A stretch of 64,000 bases of DNA from an uncultured Paracoccaceae bacterium (GCA_947500005.1 CANMQJ010000007.1:1-64000); one strand, 5' to 3'. Shown: positions 17,111-26,199, counted from the first letter of the stretch. The notes: generated by a model not told the origin, from the sequence alone. Numbers and translations are program-made.

Positions 17111-18379
17111 TCAGAGCGCCGAAAGGTCCAACATCTCGCCGGGGCGGGCCGGTTCGACCACGTTTTCACCGTCGAGCGAGACGTAGTCCGTCACCTCGAA
17201 GCCGGACTCGGCCTCGGACGACGGCTCGATATAGGCCAGTTCCGCGTTCTTGACGGCCTGGTTGTCCTCGGCGCGCAGGTGGCGCATCCCCGTGGCGCTG
17301 TCGAAACTCAGCCCCTTGAGTGCGTCGATCACGTCGGCGGTCTCGGTGCTACCGCCGGTCTTCTCGATCGCCTTGGCATAGGCCATTATCGCGGCATGCG
17401 CCTCGGCGGCCCAGCCCATCGGGTACTGATCGCCCGTCCGCTCGACATAGCTGGCATAGAGGTCGTCGGAGAGCGGGTTGCCCTTGTTGGCCTCGTAATA
17501 CCAGTGAAAGCCGCTCCAATGCGCCGGGGTCTGATCGCCCATCGCGGTGGCCACGAGAAATTCGTTGGCCGAGTCGAGCAGGATGTCGATCTTGTCGAAC
17601 AGGCCGAACGGCTTGGCCTGCTGATACAGCGTCACTGCGTCGCCGCCATAGACCGAGGTATAGATGCCATCGACATCGAGACGCATCGCCTGCTGGATGT
17701 AGTTGCGGTAATCGCCTGACCCATAGGGCACCAGGATCGGCTCGGCGATCACGGCCTCTTCACCGGTCATTTCGGGCACGGCCTTGCGCATGGTCGCCTC
17801 GAAAATCTTCCAGGTGGTGCGGCCATATTCATGGTCGGGGATGATCCCGCCCCATTTGCGGATGTCGGGGCGGCTCTGCACGATGTGGCGCACCAGTCCC
17901 GCATTGCGGCTCACCGGGCTGTCGCCCACGCGGAACACATGCGGGTTGTAGTTCTCGTGATTGAGCTTTTCAGTACCCGCGCCCGATGTGATGACCACGC
18001 CCCCCTCGCTTTGCAGAAGCGGTCCCATGGCCAGCGCCACGGCACTGGAAATCGTGCCGAGCTGAAGGTTCGTGCCCGCGCCGATCAACTCGCGCGCGGC
18101 GACCGATGCATCGTTGGGGTTGGCCTTGGAATCGCGGAACTGCAACTGGATCTCGCGACCGTTCACGCCACCGTTCGAGTTGATGTAGTCCGCGCCGATC
18201 TCGGCCCCGTGGCGGACGAAATTGCCGATCAGCTGCACCGGCCCGCTGAGCGGTGTCACCACCCCCAGCGTGATCGGGCCCGATTGCGCCGCCGCCATCC
18301 TTGTATTGAGGAAAGGCGCCGTCAAACCGGTGGCAGCCAGACCCGCGACAACACCGCGCCTGTTCATCTTGTAAGCCAT
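17111..18379 (-). CDS. ABC transporter substrate-binding protein (LivJ/HAAT type)
   Basis: This 422-residue periplasmic protein has an NRR-containing leader (NRRGVVAGLAATGLTAPFLN, Tat-like, cleavage probably after AAAQ). It has the type-I fold opening ITLGVVTPLSGPVQLIGNF, and SKANPNDASVAARELI, typical of the Peripla_BP_6 family. It delivers the solute to LivHMGF. The long MAYKMNRRGVV start at 18379 is kept because it yields a normal leader. This family is often used for aromatic or fatty-acid-like carboxylates in marine Rhodobacterales, and the two ligases downstream support such a substrate. Confidence 0.88.
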   Translation of the reverse strand: MAYKMNRRGVVAGLAATGLTAPFLNTRMAAAQSGPITLGVVTPLSGPVQLIGNFVRHGAEIGADYINSNGGVNGREIQLQFRDSKANPNDASVAARELIGAGTNLQLGTISSAVALAMGPLLQSEGGVVITSGAGTEKLNHENYNPHVFRVGDSPVSRNAGLVRHIVQSRPDIRKWGGIIPDHEYGRTTWKIFEATMRKAVPEMTGEEAVIAEPILVPYGSGDYRNYIQQAMRLDVDGIYTSVYGGDAVTLYQQAKPFGLFDKIDILLDSANEFLVATAMGDQTPAHWSGFHWYYEANKGNPLSDDLYASYVERTGDQYPMGWAAEAHAAIMAYAKAIEKTGGSTETADVIDALKGLSFDSATGMRHLRAEDNQAVKNAELAYIEPSSEAESGFEVTDYVSLDGENVVEPARPGEMLDLSAL

Positions 18380-18422
18380 GTCTTCTCCTCCCTGATAACC
18401 GGCCGTCTCATTCTGACCGGAT

Positions 18423-19220
18423 CTATTTTCCCGTGAACACGGGCTTTCTCTTCTCGCGGAACGCGGCGACCGCCTCGCGGTGGTCCTCGGACACGTTCGA
18501 CATCGACTCGTAGGCGACGCCGGTATCCATCGCGGCGTGCGCCAGCTGTTTGAGAGCGATATTGGTGGTCACCTTGGTCCAGCGGATCGCCTTGCGCGCG
18601 CCGGACGCCAGACGCTGCGCCAGCGCATAGACATCCTCGTCCAGGTCTTCGCTCGCCACCGCGCGGTTGATGAGGCCCATGCGCGCGGCCTCGGGTGCCG
18701 GAATCGCGTCGCCGGTCAGCAGGTATTCCTTGGCGCGCAGGAAGCCGATCATTTGCGGCCAGAGGATCGCGCCGCCGTCACCGGCCACCAACCCCACCGA
18801 CACATGCGGGTCTCCGATCTTGGCGCTGTCGGCGGCGATGACCACGTCGCAGGACAGCGCAATCGTCGCGCCCAAACCGATGGCGTGGCCGTTCATCCGG
18901 CAGATCAGCGGCTTTTCCAGGTCCAACTGACTGAAGATGATCCGCTTGGCCTCGAAACCGGTCACCTCGAAATTGGACGGATCGTCGATCGCATCCTGCA
19001 TCCAGTCGATATCGCCCCCGGCGCAGAAGGCCCGCCCCGCCCCGGTCAGAACGATCACATCCGACTCCGGGTCGTCGTTGAGATCGATGAACACACGCGA
19101 CAACTCGGCATGCAGTTTCGCATCGACCGCGTTGAGGCTGTCGGGCAAGTTGAGTGTAACCGTCAGGACGCGTCCGTCGCGCTTGAAGGTCATCGTCTCG
19201 TAATCGGCAAAGCGGTCCAT
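18423..19220 (-). CDS. Enoyl-CoA hydratase/isomerase family protein
   Basis: This 265-residue crotonase-fold protein has the oxyanion-hole motif GAGRAFCAGGDIDWM (about 60-74) and NGHAIGLGATIALSCDVVIA (about 108-127), whose GLG supplies the second backbone NH. SVGLVAGDGGAILWP follows. In this position canonical hydratases carry a glutamate; here G-D-G-G leaves the acid/base residues uncertain, so it may be an isomerase or a specialised hydratase. ATG 19220 is preferred over the in-frame GTG at 19241 because AAGGAG lies just upstream. It sits between the binding protein and acyl-CoA dehydrogenase genes. Confidence 0.85.
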   Translation of the reverse strand: MDRFADYETMTFKRDGRVLTVTLNLPDSLNAVDAKLHAELSRVFIDLNDDPESDVIVLTGAGRAFCAGGDIDWMQDAIDDPSNFEVTGFEAKRIIFSQLDLEKPLICRMNGHAIGLGATIALSCDVVIAADSAKIGDPHVSVGLVAGDGGAILWPQMIGFLRAKEYLLTGDAIPAPEAARMGLINRAVASEDLDEDVYALAQRLASGARKAIRWTKVTTNIALKQLAHAAMDTGVAYESMSNVSEDHREAVAAFREKRKPVFTGK

Positions 19221-19237
19221 TTCTGTCTCCTTGAGTG

Positions 19238-20269
19238 TCACGCGGAATTGGCGATTATTCTGCGTCGCAGGTCTTCGGCGCCACCTGGCATCAGTTGCAG
19301 CAGCTTGAGCCGCCGCAGACCCGCGCCCATCGGCAGATCCTCGGTCATGCCGACCCCGCCATGCAGTTGGATCGCCTCACGCGCGACGTGCAGCGCCCGG
19401 TCGGTCGCGCCGATGATCGCCTGCGACAGTGCCGGATGGTCTTCGCCTTCGCCTTCTGCCGCCCGCGCCGAAGCAAGGGCCAGCGAGCGTATCTCCTCGA
19501 CAGCGACGAACATGTCCGCCAACCGGTGCTGCACCGCCTGGAAACTTCCGATAGGCTGGCCGAATTGGCGGCGCTGCTTGAGATAGGCGAGCGTGTCGTT
19601 GAACAGCGCGTCGGCCAGCCCGCAGCACTCGGCGGTGACTGCCGCGGCGCGGGTAGCGCGCGCCCGGTTCAGCGCGGCTCGGACGATCTCGCCTTCGGCC
19701 AGGATCTCGACCTGCGCGAGCGGCACCCGCTGCAACGTCAGATCGGTCTTGGTGCGGTCGTCCAGGCCGCGATAGCTCTGCCGTTCGACCCCGGTCACCC
19801 CGGGTGTCAGGGCAAGCGCCATGTCGGGCAGGACCAGCACGAAATGCGTGGCCTCGGATGCGCCTTGCAGCGCGACGAACCTGCCCGAGACCGTGCGCGC
19901 GGTGCTGTCCACCGTCACTCCCTCGGCTGTGGCCATCTCGGGAACGAGGCCGCAGGCCAGTGTCTTGCCGTCCATGATATCGGGGATCAAAGCGTTCTCG
20001 GGGCCCACCTCTTCGAGAATGGCCAGTGCGAGGTAATTTGGGATCAGAAGCTCGGCCAGGGCGCTGGCCCCTGCCTGTTCTATCACGATCGCCATTTCGC
20101 GCCCGCCGCCAAAGCCGCCGACGGCCTCGCCCACACCGGCCCCCAGCCAGCCCAGCCCGGCGATCTCGCGCCAAGTCGCGGCGTCCACCGCACCGCCGGG
20201 CCGGTCGGCCGTGAACCGCGCAACGCTGTCGGCCAGCATGGTCTGTTCTTCGGTCGGGGTCAGTTTCAC
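19238..20269 (-). CDS. Acyl-CoA dehydrogenase, short paralogue
   Basis: This 343-residue flavoprotein has the acyl-CoA dehydrogenase C-terminal domain with YLKQRRQFGQPIGSFQAVQHRLADM (about 230-253; R-x-Q-F-G-x-P-I-x-x-F-Q signature) and IQLHGGVGMTEDLPMG near the end. The N-terminal and middle domains are shorter and less conserved than in the gene upstream. Pairs of a full-length and a short divergent dehydrogenase often form heteromeric enzymes for bulky or ring-containing acyl-CoAs, as in steroid degradation. That is a plausible reading here and not proven. Confidence 0.85.
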   Translation of the reverse strand: MKLTPTEEQTMLADSVARFTADRPGGAVDAATWREIAGLGWLGAGVGEAVGGFGGGREMAIVIEQAGASALAELLIPNYLALAILEEVGPENALIPDIMDGKTLACGLVPEMATAEGVTVDSTARTVSGRFVALQGASEATHFVLVLPDMALALTPGVTGVERQSYRGLDDRTKTDLTLQRVPLAQVEILAEGEIVRAALNRARATRAAAVTAECCGLADALFNDTLAYLKQRRQFGQPIGSFQAVQHRLADMFVAVEEIRSLALASARAAEGEGEDHPALSQAIIGATDRALHVAREAIQLHGGVGMTEDLPMGAGLRRLKLLQLMPGGAEDLRRRIIANSA

Positions 20270-20281
20270 GGAATGCTCCCC

Positions 20282-21466
20282 TCAGCCCAGGCCAAGCGCA
20301 TGCTTGGCGATGATGTTGCGCTGGATCTCGTTGCTGCCGCCCCAGATGGTCGGTGCCCGCTGGAACAGCATTTCCGACACCACGCCCATGTTGCGGGCCA
20401 ATTCCGAGGGCGGGTCATTCACCGTCCGCTCCAGAAACTCCGGGTCGAACTTCAGCGCGTCCGGTCCGAGACAATCGGCGGTGTATTCGGCAATCGACTG
20501 AATTACGGTCGAACCGCGCAGCTTAAGCACCGAGGCCTCGACGCCGGGCGCCGCGCCGCCCATCACCGCGTCCAGCATCCGCAGGGTCGTCCATTCCAGC
20601 GCCAGAACATCGGTCTCCAGCCGCGAGAGTCGGTCGAGATGAAACGGATCGCTGTCGAGGCCGCGTTCTCCGGCGATCTGGCGCAGCCGGTCCAGCATCC
20701 GCTTGGCCTTGCCGATCTCGGCCGAGAGGACACGTTCATGTCCCAGCAGGAACTTGGCGTAGGTCCAGCCGGCGTTTTCCTCGCCGATCCGGTTTTCCAC
20801 CGGCACCCGAACATCATCGAAGAACACCTGGTTGAGATGATGTGCGCCTTCTATCGAGCGGATCGGCTTGACCGTGACCCCCGGTGACGTGAGATCGATC
20901 AGCAGAAAGGAAATGCCCGTCTGCGGCTTGGCCGCGCTATCCGTGCGGACAAGCGCGAAAATCCAGTCCGCCCAATGCGCCATGGAGGTCCAGATCTTCG
21001 AGCCGTTTACGATATAGTCGTCGCCGTCACGGTCGGCCCGGGTGGACAGCCGCGCCAGGTCCGAGCCCGCGTTGGGCTCGGAATAGCCCTGGCACCAGAA
21101 TACCTCGTTCGAGACGATCCCGGGCAGGTGGCGGGCCTTTTGCGCCTCGGTGCCGTAGGTGTAGATGACCGGCCCGACATAATTGACTCCGAAGGGCAGC
21201 AGCCAGGGCGCGCCGGCGCGGCTGGTTTCTTCCTGAAAGATATAACTCTGGCTGGCGGTCCAGTCGCAGCCGCCATACTCCTCCGGCCAGAAGCCGGCGA
21301 TCCAGCCCTTCGCCGCGAGGATGTCCTGCCAGCGCATGTGGTCATCACGCCCCAGCGGGCGCCCGGTCATCACCTTGCCGCGGATATCAGCGGGCAGGTT
21401 GTCGCGGGTGAAGCTGCGCACCTGCTCTCTAAAGGTCATGTCTTCCTGCGACCATCCCGCGTCCAT
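20282..21466 (-). CDS. Acyl-CoA dehydrogenase, full-length
   Basis: This 394-residue flavoprotein has WCQGYSEPNAGSDLARLSTRA (about 130-150), the FAD/acyl-binding middle-domain motif. It also has GSKIWTSMAHWADWIFALVRT and a C-terminal domain ending PTIWGGSNEIQRNIIAK, where the family usually carries YGGTxEIQ. It forms a double bond in an acyl-CoA and passes electrons to ETF. It is the first gene of the catabolic cluster and lies 12 bp upstream of the shorter paralogue, which may be its partner subunit. Confidence 0.88.
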   Translation of the reverse strand: MDAGWSQEDMTFREQVRSFTRDNLPADIRGKVMTGRPLGRDDHMRWQDILAAKGWIAGFWPEEYGGCDWTASQSYIFQEETSRAGAPWLLPFGVNYVGPVIYTYGTEAQKARHLPGIVSNEVFWCQGYSEPNAGSDLARLSTRADRDGDDYIVNGSKIWTSMAHWADWIFALVRTDSAAKPQTGISFLLIDLTSPGVTVKPIRSIEGAHHLNQVFFDDVRVPVENRIGEENAGWTYAKFLLGHERVLSAEIGKAKRMLDRLRQIAGERGLDSDPFHLDRLSRLETDVLALEWTTLRMLDAVMGGAAPGVEASVLKLRGSTVIQSIAEYTADCLGPDALKFDPEFLERTVNDPPSELARNMGVVSEMLFQRAPTIWGGSNEIQRNIIAKHALGLG

Positions 21467-21491
21467 CGGATATCGTCTCCTCGAAAAAACG

Positions 21492-21530
21492 TGATTTGTG
21501 AATCAGTAGTCATATTTTTGATTCTGTCAA
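21492..21530 (-). promoter_or_regulatory. Candidate promoter and TetR-type operator of the catabolic cluster
   Basis: Read on the minus strand, TTGACA (21530-21525) makes a consensus -35 with only a weak -10 after it. Overlapping the -10 to start region is the palindrome TGATTTGTGAATCA (21492-21505), and a third half-site TGATTC lies at 21519-21524 (plus-strand readings). The local AT content is far above its surroundings. The layout suits repression by the TetR protein at 11328-11969. Confidence 0.42.
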
Positions 21531-21731
21531 TTCCGCAAAGCCGGGGTCCCCTACCAAGAATGGCGAGGATCATCGGCCCGAGAGCAACGGAACCTTGGTG
21601 GATCTCCTGATCGGAGGGGCGCTGGCCGCGCCGGTCAGGCGGGCCTGGAATGGCTATAGGCAACGACGCGCAACGCGACCGCGTCGCCTGCGCGCATCCC
21701 GGTCCGTCCGGAAACTTGGTGCATCTGCTAC

Positions 21732-21974
21732 CTAGAACCGGATTTGTTCAACGAGGGAATGGTCAGCAACCTTTCTCACGACCGTGTCGTGATTGCGGCC
21801 TGGGCCACCGACGACTACCCCATGCGACTCCAGGGGGCTCTGGGCTACCGTCCACCGGACACAAAGGCCGTCGTCAGCATAGACCTGAGACCGACAATGG
21901 ACGAGCACTCTAAATGGACTTTACGGATGGGGCTGATCAAAACGACTCGCAGATATACCAGTTCTTGGCCATAG
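21732..21974 (+). pseudogene. IS3-type transposase (orfB) C-terminal remnant
   Basis: The frame reading LFNEGMVSNLSHDRVVIAAW, then DDYPMRLQGALGYRPPD, matches the end of IS3-family OrfB, where the usual text is a LFNExLFxSLxxAR...AWxxDYNxxRPHSxLGYxxP pattern. Key residues of the intact form (RPHS) are changed to MRLQG, no upstream integrase core is present, and no terminal repeats are seen. After LGYRPPD the frame runs into sequence resembling the right end of such elements. The stretch from 21541 to 22011 holds no other gene that I can support. Confidence 0.55.
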
Positions 21975-22011
21975 CGATTTGAGAACGTCTTGGGACGCCC
22001 CCCCGCGGATC

Positions 22012-23805
22012 TCAGGTCTGATGAATGTACTCCCCCGGTGCCGCAGACAGGTTTCCGGCCGCACTCTGCGACCCGCCCATGGGCGGTGGTGCGACCTCTT
22101 CCGTTGATTGGGACCTGAGCCACTCGACCATGGCGGGCCACCACGAACCCTGCCGTATTTCGCTGGTGGCGATCCAGTCATCGGGTGAGACGTAAAGCGC
22201 CCCCGCCGGCCGATGGTTCATGCGGTAATGACGCCCCCGGTGGCCCGGTTCGCTCAGGATGCCGCCATTGTGGCCGCCCTTGGTCAGGACGAAGGTCAGA
22301 TCGCCATCGGTAAAAAGCCTGAGCTTGAAGACGGAGCGCCATGGCGCGATGTGATCGGTTTCGGTGGCGACAACGAAAAGCGGGGTGCGGATGTCCTTCA
22401 GCGCCACAACCCGCCCCTCGACAGAGAAGCGCCCCGCGCTCAGCCGGTTTTCCAGGAAAAGCCCGCGCAGATATTCCGAATGCATGCGTGCGGGCATACG
22501 GGTCGTATCGTTGTTCCACACAGTGAGGTCCGAAGGCAGGTCGTCTTCGCCAAGGAAATACCGGCGCACCGCGCGGGCATAGATCAGGTCTTCGGCACGG
22601 ATCGTCGTGAAGGTCCGTGTCATCTGCGGCCGGTCGAGATACCCCTGCATCCACATCAGGTCCTCGATGAACGCGACCTGGCTGTCATCGATGAACAGCA
22701 GCAACTCTCCGGCCTCGGCAAAGTCGACCTGGGCTGCCATCAAGGTGATGCTGGCCAGGCGATCGTCACCGTCACGGCTCATGACTGCCGCTGCAATCGT
22801 CAGAAGCGTGCCGCCCAGGCAATAGCCGTTGGCGTGGATCTTTCTCCCCGGAACGATCTTTTCTATGGCGTCTATCGCGGCCATGATCCCGTTCTTACGA
22901 TAGTCTTCGAGTCCCAGATCGGCCTTGTCGGCGCCCGGGTTGATCCACGAGATCATGAACACGGTAAAGCCCTGGCCGACCAGATACCGAACCATGGAGT
23001 TTTCCGGCGACAGGTCCAGAATATAATATTTCATGATCCAGGCGGGAACGAAGAGGATCGGCTCGGCGTGGACACGCTCGGTGGTTGGGGCGTACTGGAT
23101 CAGTTCGAACAAGTCGTTGCGAAAGACGACCTTGCCCGGTGTCGCGGCCAGATCCTTGCCTATCTCGTATCCTTCGGGGGCGGGCGAGTGGTGCTGTGTT
23201 GCCGTGTGAACCAGGTCTTCAACGAAATGCGCGCCACCCTCGACGAGGTTACGGCCACGTGTCGCCACGGTACGGCTGATTATTTCAGGATTCGATAGGG
23301 GAAAATTCGAAGGCGAGACGAGGTCGAGCGCCTGTCGGATCTGGAAACGGGCGCGCTCGGCATCGCGCGGGGCAATCCCCGGCATGTCTTCAGTGGCCGC
23401 CTGCCACCAGTCCTGCGTCGCAAGAAACGCCTGCTGCCACAGCGCGAATGGTACCTTTTGCCAGCCAGGTGAGGCAAATCGGTGATCCCTTTCCCGGGGG
23501 GCAAAAGGCAGCTCCGGTTCGCTCTCGCGTGCAAGCCCGCCTGAATAGGCCCAGAGTTTCGCCATGTTGCTCGCAGCGCGCTCGGCAAGTTCAAGCTGGC
23601 GCCCCGGCGAACGGCTCAAATGCAGCGCCCAGTCCATCCATGTCGCCATGATGGAATGCGGTGATACCCCGGCCGTCGCGCGTGCCAGTGCTGCCCGGGT
23701 TGCACGGTCCAGCTTTTCATAGGGATGGACAGGGGTGGCGGCTTCGGGGGGCTGAAATTCAGCGTCGCCTTCCGTGTCCTGAGTGTCCTTGGGTTGCTTG
23801 GCCAT
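22012..23805 (-). CDS. phaC: Class I poly(3-hydroxyalkanoate) synthase (PhaC)
   Basis: This 597-residue protein has a PhaC N-terminal domain (about 100-270) with WQQAFLATQDWW and PSNFPLSNPE, then an alpha/beta-hydrolase domain. The nucleophile elbow is GYCLGG, with Cys329 in the lipase-box-like G-x-C-x-G that is diagnostic of PHA synthases. The catalytic Asp is probably in ATETDHIAPW and the His in GGHNGGI. It polymerises 3-hydroxyacyl-CoA into storage polyester on granules. No phaA, phaB, phaP or phaZ gene lies nearby, so this may be a second synthase. An FNR-type box lies 109 bp upstream of the start. Confidence 0.9.
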   Translation of the reverse strand: MAKQPKDTQDTEGDAEFQPPEAATPVHPYEKLDRATRAALARATAGVSPHSIMATWMDWALHLSRSPGRQLELAERAASNMAKLWAYSGGLARESEPELPFAPRERDHRFASPGWQKVPFALWQQAFLATQDWWQAATEDMPGIAPRDAERARFQIRQALDLVSPSNFPLSNPEIISRTVATRGRNLVEGGAHFVEDLVHTATQHHSPAPEGYEIGKDLAATPGKVVFRNDLFELIQYAPTTERVHAEPILFVPAWIMKYYILDLSPENSMVRYLVGQGFTVFMISWINPGADKADLGLEDYRKNGIMAAIDAIEKIVPGRKIHANGYCLGGTLLTIAAAVMSRDGDDRLASITLMAAQVDFAEAGELLLFIDDSQVAFIEDLMWMQGYLDRPQMTRTFTTIRAEDLIYARAVRRYFLGEDDLPSDLTVWNNDTTRMPARMHSEYLRGLFLENRLSAGRFSVEGRVVALKDIRTPLFVVATETDHIAPWRSVFKLRLFTDGDLTFVLTKGGHNGGILSEPGHRGRHYRMNHRPAGALYVSPDDWIATSEIRQGSWWPAMVEWLRSQSTEEVAPPPMGGSQSAAGNLSAAPGEYIHQT

Positions 23806-23913
23806 CCGGTTTTTCCACGCATGTCAGACGATTGAAAGTCTGGTAAGCCCGGCGCTGCAGGATTGGGCACCGGTACGTCTTGCTTTCCATGACATCAAAT
23901 GCACCCGGACGAT

Positions 23914-23927
23914 TTGACCCGGATCAA
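23914..23927. promoter_or_regulatory. FNR/DNR-type box upstream of phaC
   Basis: TTGACCCGGATCAA matches the FNR-family consensus TTGAT-N4-ATCAA at 9 of 10 positions. It lies 109 bp before the phaC start (minus strand) and 228 bp before the iron transporter start (plus strand), so phaC is the likelier target. The rest of the 349-bp gap between the two genes (23806-24154) shows no further gene, riboswitch or terminator that I can support. Confidence 0.42.
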
Positions 23928-24154
23928 GAAGCGCACCTTTGTAGACAAACGAGCTTCGGGGTTCAGGCCCCTTGGGAACGCAGCATTGTACCTTTCTTGA
24001 AGTTCCGACCGACATCAGACGCGTGCATTTGCCATCGGCAATGGGGCCGACGCCACGGCCCGCCCGTCAATTCCCGACAGAAACACTCTTGAATTTGGCT
24101 GCGGAGGCATTTAGCCCATTTCCGACTGAACGACTCGGGAATAGGACCCAATCG

Positions 24155-25162
24155 ATGCCACTCAAACCGATTCTGATGCTGGGAAGCGCTGCACTGGGGC
24201 TATTCGGCGCGGCGGCACGTGCTGAAACGAACTACCCCCTGACGATTGAAAACTGCGGTCAGGCCGTCACCGTTGAACAGGTGCCGCAAAACGCCGTGGC
24301 CCTGGGCCAGAACAGCGCCGAGATCATGCTGCTTCTCGGGTTGGAAGACCGGATGGCCGCGACAGCGTTCTGGCCGAATTCCGTGCTGCCCGAAGTGGCG
24401 CAAGCCAATAGCGAAGTCGAGCTTCTCACCGTTGAATTCCCGACGCTGGAATCCGTGCTCTCGAAACAACCCGACTTCGTGGCGGCGATGCTCACGACGC
24501 TGCTTGGTCCCGACAGCAAGGTCGCCAAGCGGTCGGATTTCGAGGAGCTTGGTATCCCGACATATCTGTCGCCGAGCGCTTGTTCGACCACCCTGGATGC
24601 AAACGATGCCTATGGCTCGCGAGACGAACTGTGGAGCATGGACCTGCTTTACAAGGAGATCGACGACCTGTCGCGGATCTTCGACGTGGCCGAACGCGGA
24701 CAGGCTCTGATAGAGGATTTCAAGGCGCGCGAGGCCGCTCTGCGTGCGCAGTTCGCCGAAAACGACGAGCTGACCTTCCTGTTCTGGTTCTCCAGCCCGT
24801 CACCCGCCGATGATGCCTATCTGGGCGGCGGCAACGGGCCATCGGGTTACATCGCGGACATTCTCGGCGGCTCGAACGCCATCGAGACCGAGGCGGACTG
24901 GCCGGCTGTAGGCTGGGAGGGCATCATGGCCGCCGATCCCACAGTCTTTGTTGCAGCACAAGTCGACCGCAATCGCTGGGACCTGGACACCGCGGACAAC
25001 AAGATCAAGTTCCTGGAATCCGATCCGACAGTCAGCCAGATGGAGGCGGTTCGAAAAGGACGCATCGTGGTGATGAGCGGCGCCGCCATGAACCCGAGCA
25101 TCCGCAGGCTTTATGGTGCCGAGCAGGTGGCCGAACAGCTCGAGTTGCTTGATCTTCCGTGA
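24155..25162 (+). CDS. Iron-complex-type ABC transporter substrate-binding protein
   Basis: This 335-residue protein has a signal peptide (MPLKPILMLGSAALGLFGAAARA). The mature part has the helical-backbone type III binding fold seen in siderophore, heme and cobalamin binding proteins: RMAATAFWPNSVLPEV near residue 65, FPTLESVLSKQPDFVAAM near 95, and VGWEGIMAADPTVFVAAQ near 250. The single-helix linker and these D-x-V/F repeats mark Peripla_BP_2. The start at 24155 gives the leader; the reading frame extends upstream without one. It is followed by its permease (1-nt overlap) and ATPase. The metal chelate carried is unknown. Confidence 0.85.
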   Translation: MPLKPILMLGSAALGLFGAAARAETNYPLTIENCGQAVTVEQVPQNAVALGQNSAEIMLLLGLEDRMAATAFWPNSVLPEVAQANSEVELLTVEFPTLESVLSKQPDFVAAMLTTLLGPDSKVAKRSDFEELGIPTYLSPSACSTTLDANDAYGSRDELWSMDLLYKEIDDLSRIFDVAERGQALIEDFKAREAALRAQFAENDELTFLFWFSSPSPADDAYLGGGNGPSGYIADILGGSNAIETEADWPAVGWEGIMAADPTVFVAAQVDRNRWDLDTADNKIKFLESDPTVSQMEAVRKGRIVVMSGAAMNPSIRRLYGAEQVAEQLELLDLP

Positions 25163-26199
25163 TGGCGTCCGTTGCTTCAGAGGGCCGGACGGTTCGCCTT
25201 GCCCTCTTCCTGTGCCTGTCGCTGATCGTCCTTGCATTCGCTGTCGCCGCCGCGACGGCGATTGGCGATTACAACATCGGCCTGGGGACGGTGTTCCTGT
25301 CGGTCACCAACGAACTGGGCCTGACCGGCGCCGAGATCGCGCCGATCGAGCAGAGCGTCGTCTGGAACCTGCGCCTCAGCCGTGCGCTGGTGGCGGCCCT
25401 GGCCGGGGCGGGGCTGGCGATCTGCGGGGCGATCCTGCAGGCGCTGTTGCGCAACACGCTGGCCGAACCTTTCGTGCTGGGCGTTTCGGCGGGGGCCTCG
25501 ACCGGGGCGGTCTGCGTGATCGTTCTGGGCATCGGCGCGGGCAGCCTGTCGCTGTCGCTGGGCGCCTTTGCCGGGGCCTTCGCCGCTTTTGCGCTGGTGG
25601 CGCTGTTGTCGAACGGGGCGACCAGCGGGCCGAACCACACGATCCTTGCGGGTGTAGCGGCCTCGCAGCTCTTCAACGCGCTGACCTCCTACATCGTCAC
25701 GACCTCGGGCAACGCCCAGCAGGCCCGCGACGTGATGTTCTGGCTTCTGGGCAGTTTCGGCGGCGTGCGCTGGCCGGATTTCCAGCTTCTTCTGGTCGTG
25801 GTGATCGTCAGCCTTTCCGTCTGCATCTGGATGGCGCGCTCACTCGATGCTTTCACCTTCGGTGACGAGGACGCCGCGGCGCTTGGCGTGCCGGTGGCGC
25901 GCATCCGGCTGGTGCTGTTCGGGGTGACCGCGTTGCTGACCGCGACGGTTGTCAGCATGGTCGGCGCGATCGGCTTCGTCGGCCTGGTCGTGCCCCATGC
26001 GGCGCGATATGTCGTCGGGCCGTTGCACCTGCGGCTTCTGCCGGCCTGTGCCATGGTGGGGGCCGTTTTCATGGTGGTGGCCGACATCGCCTCGCGGGTG
26101 ATCGCGGCACAGCAGACCGTGCCCATCGGGGTTGTCACAGCGCTTGTCGGCGTGCCGTTCTTCGCGATCATCCTCTACCAGGCGAGGCCACAGTCATGA
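25162..26199 (+). CDS. FecCD-family ABC transporter permease
   Basis: This 345-residue inner-membrane protein has about ten helices and FecCD landmarks: LRLSRALVAALAGAGLAICGAILQALLRNTLAEP in the second segment (shown by RLSRALVAALAGA and QALLRNTLAEP), VLGVSAGASTGA, and the C-terminal GAIGFVGLVVPHAARYVVG, which contacts the ATPase. The ATG at 25162 shares one base with the preceding stop (TGATG). It forms the channel of the iron-complex importer. Confidence 0.9.
   Translation: MASVASEGRTVRLALFLCLSLIVLAFAVAAATAIGDYNIGLGTVFLSVTNELGLTGAEIAPIEQSVVWNLRLSRALVAALAGAGLAICGAILQALLRNTLAEPFVLGVSAGASTGAVCVIVLGIGAGSLSLSLGAFAGAFAAFALVALLSNGATSGPNHTILAGVAASQLFNALTSYIVTTSGNAQQARDVMFWLLGSFGGVRWPDFQLLLVVVIVSLSVCIWMARSLDAFTFGDEDAAALGVPVARIRLVLFGVTALLTATVVSMVGAIGFVGLVVPHAARYVVGPLHLRLLPACAMVGAVFMVVADIASRVIAAQQTVPIGVVTALVGVPFFAIILYQARPQS

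Noticed and set aside
23806..24154. Possible cobalamin or other riboswitch before the iron-complex transporter
   Set aside because: No conserved B12-box or other aptamer core could be recognised; only an FNR-type box stands out.
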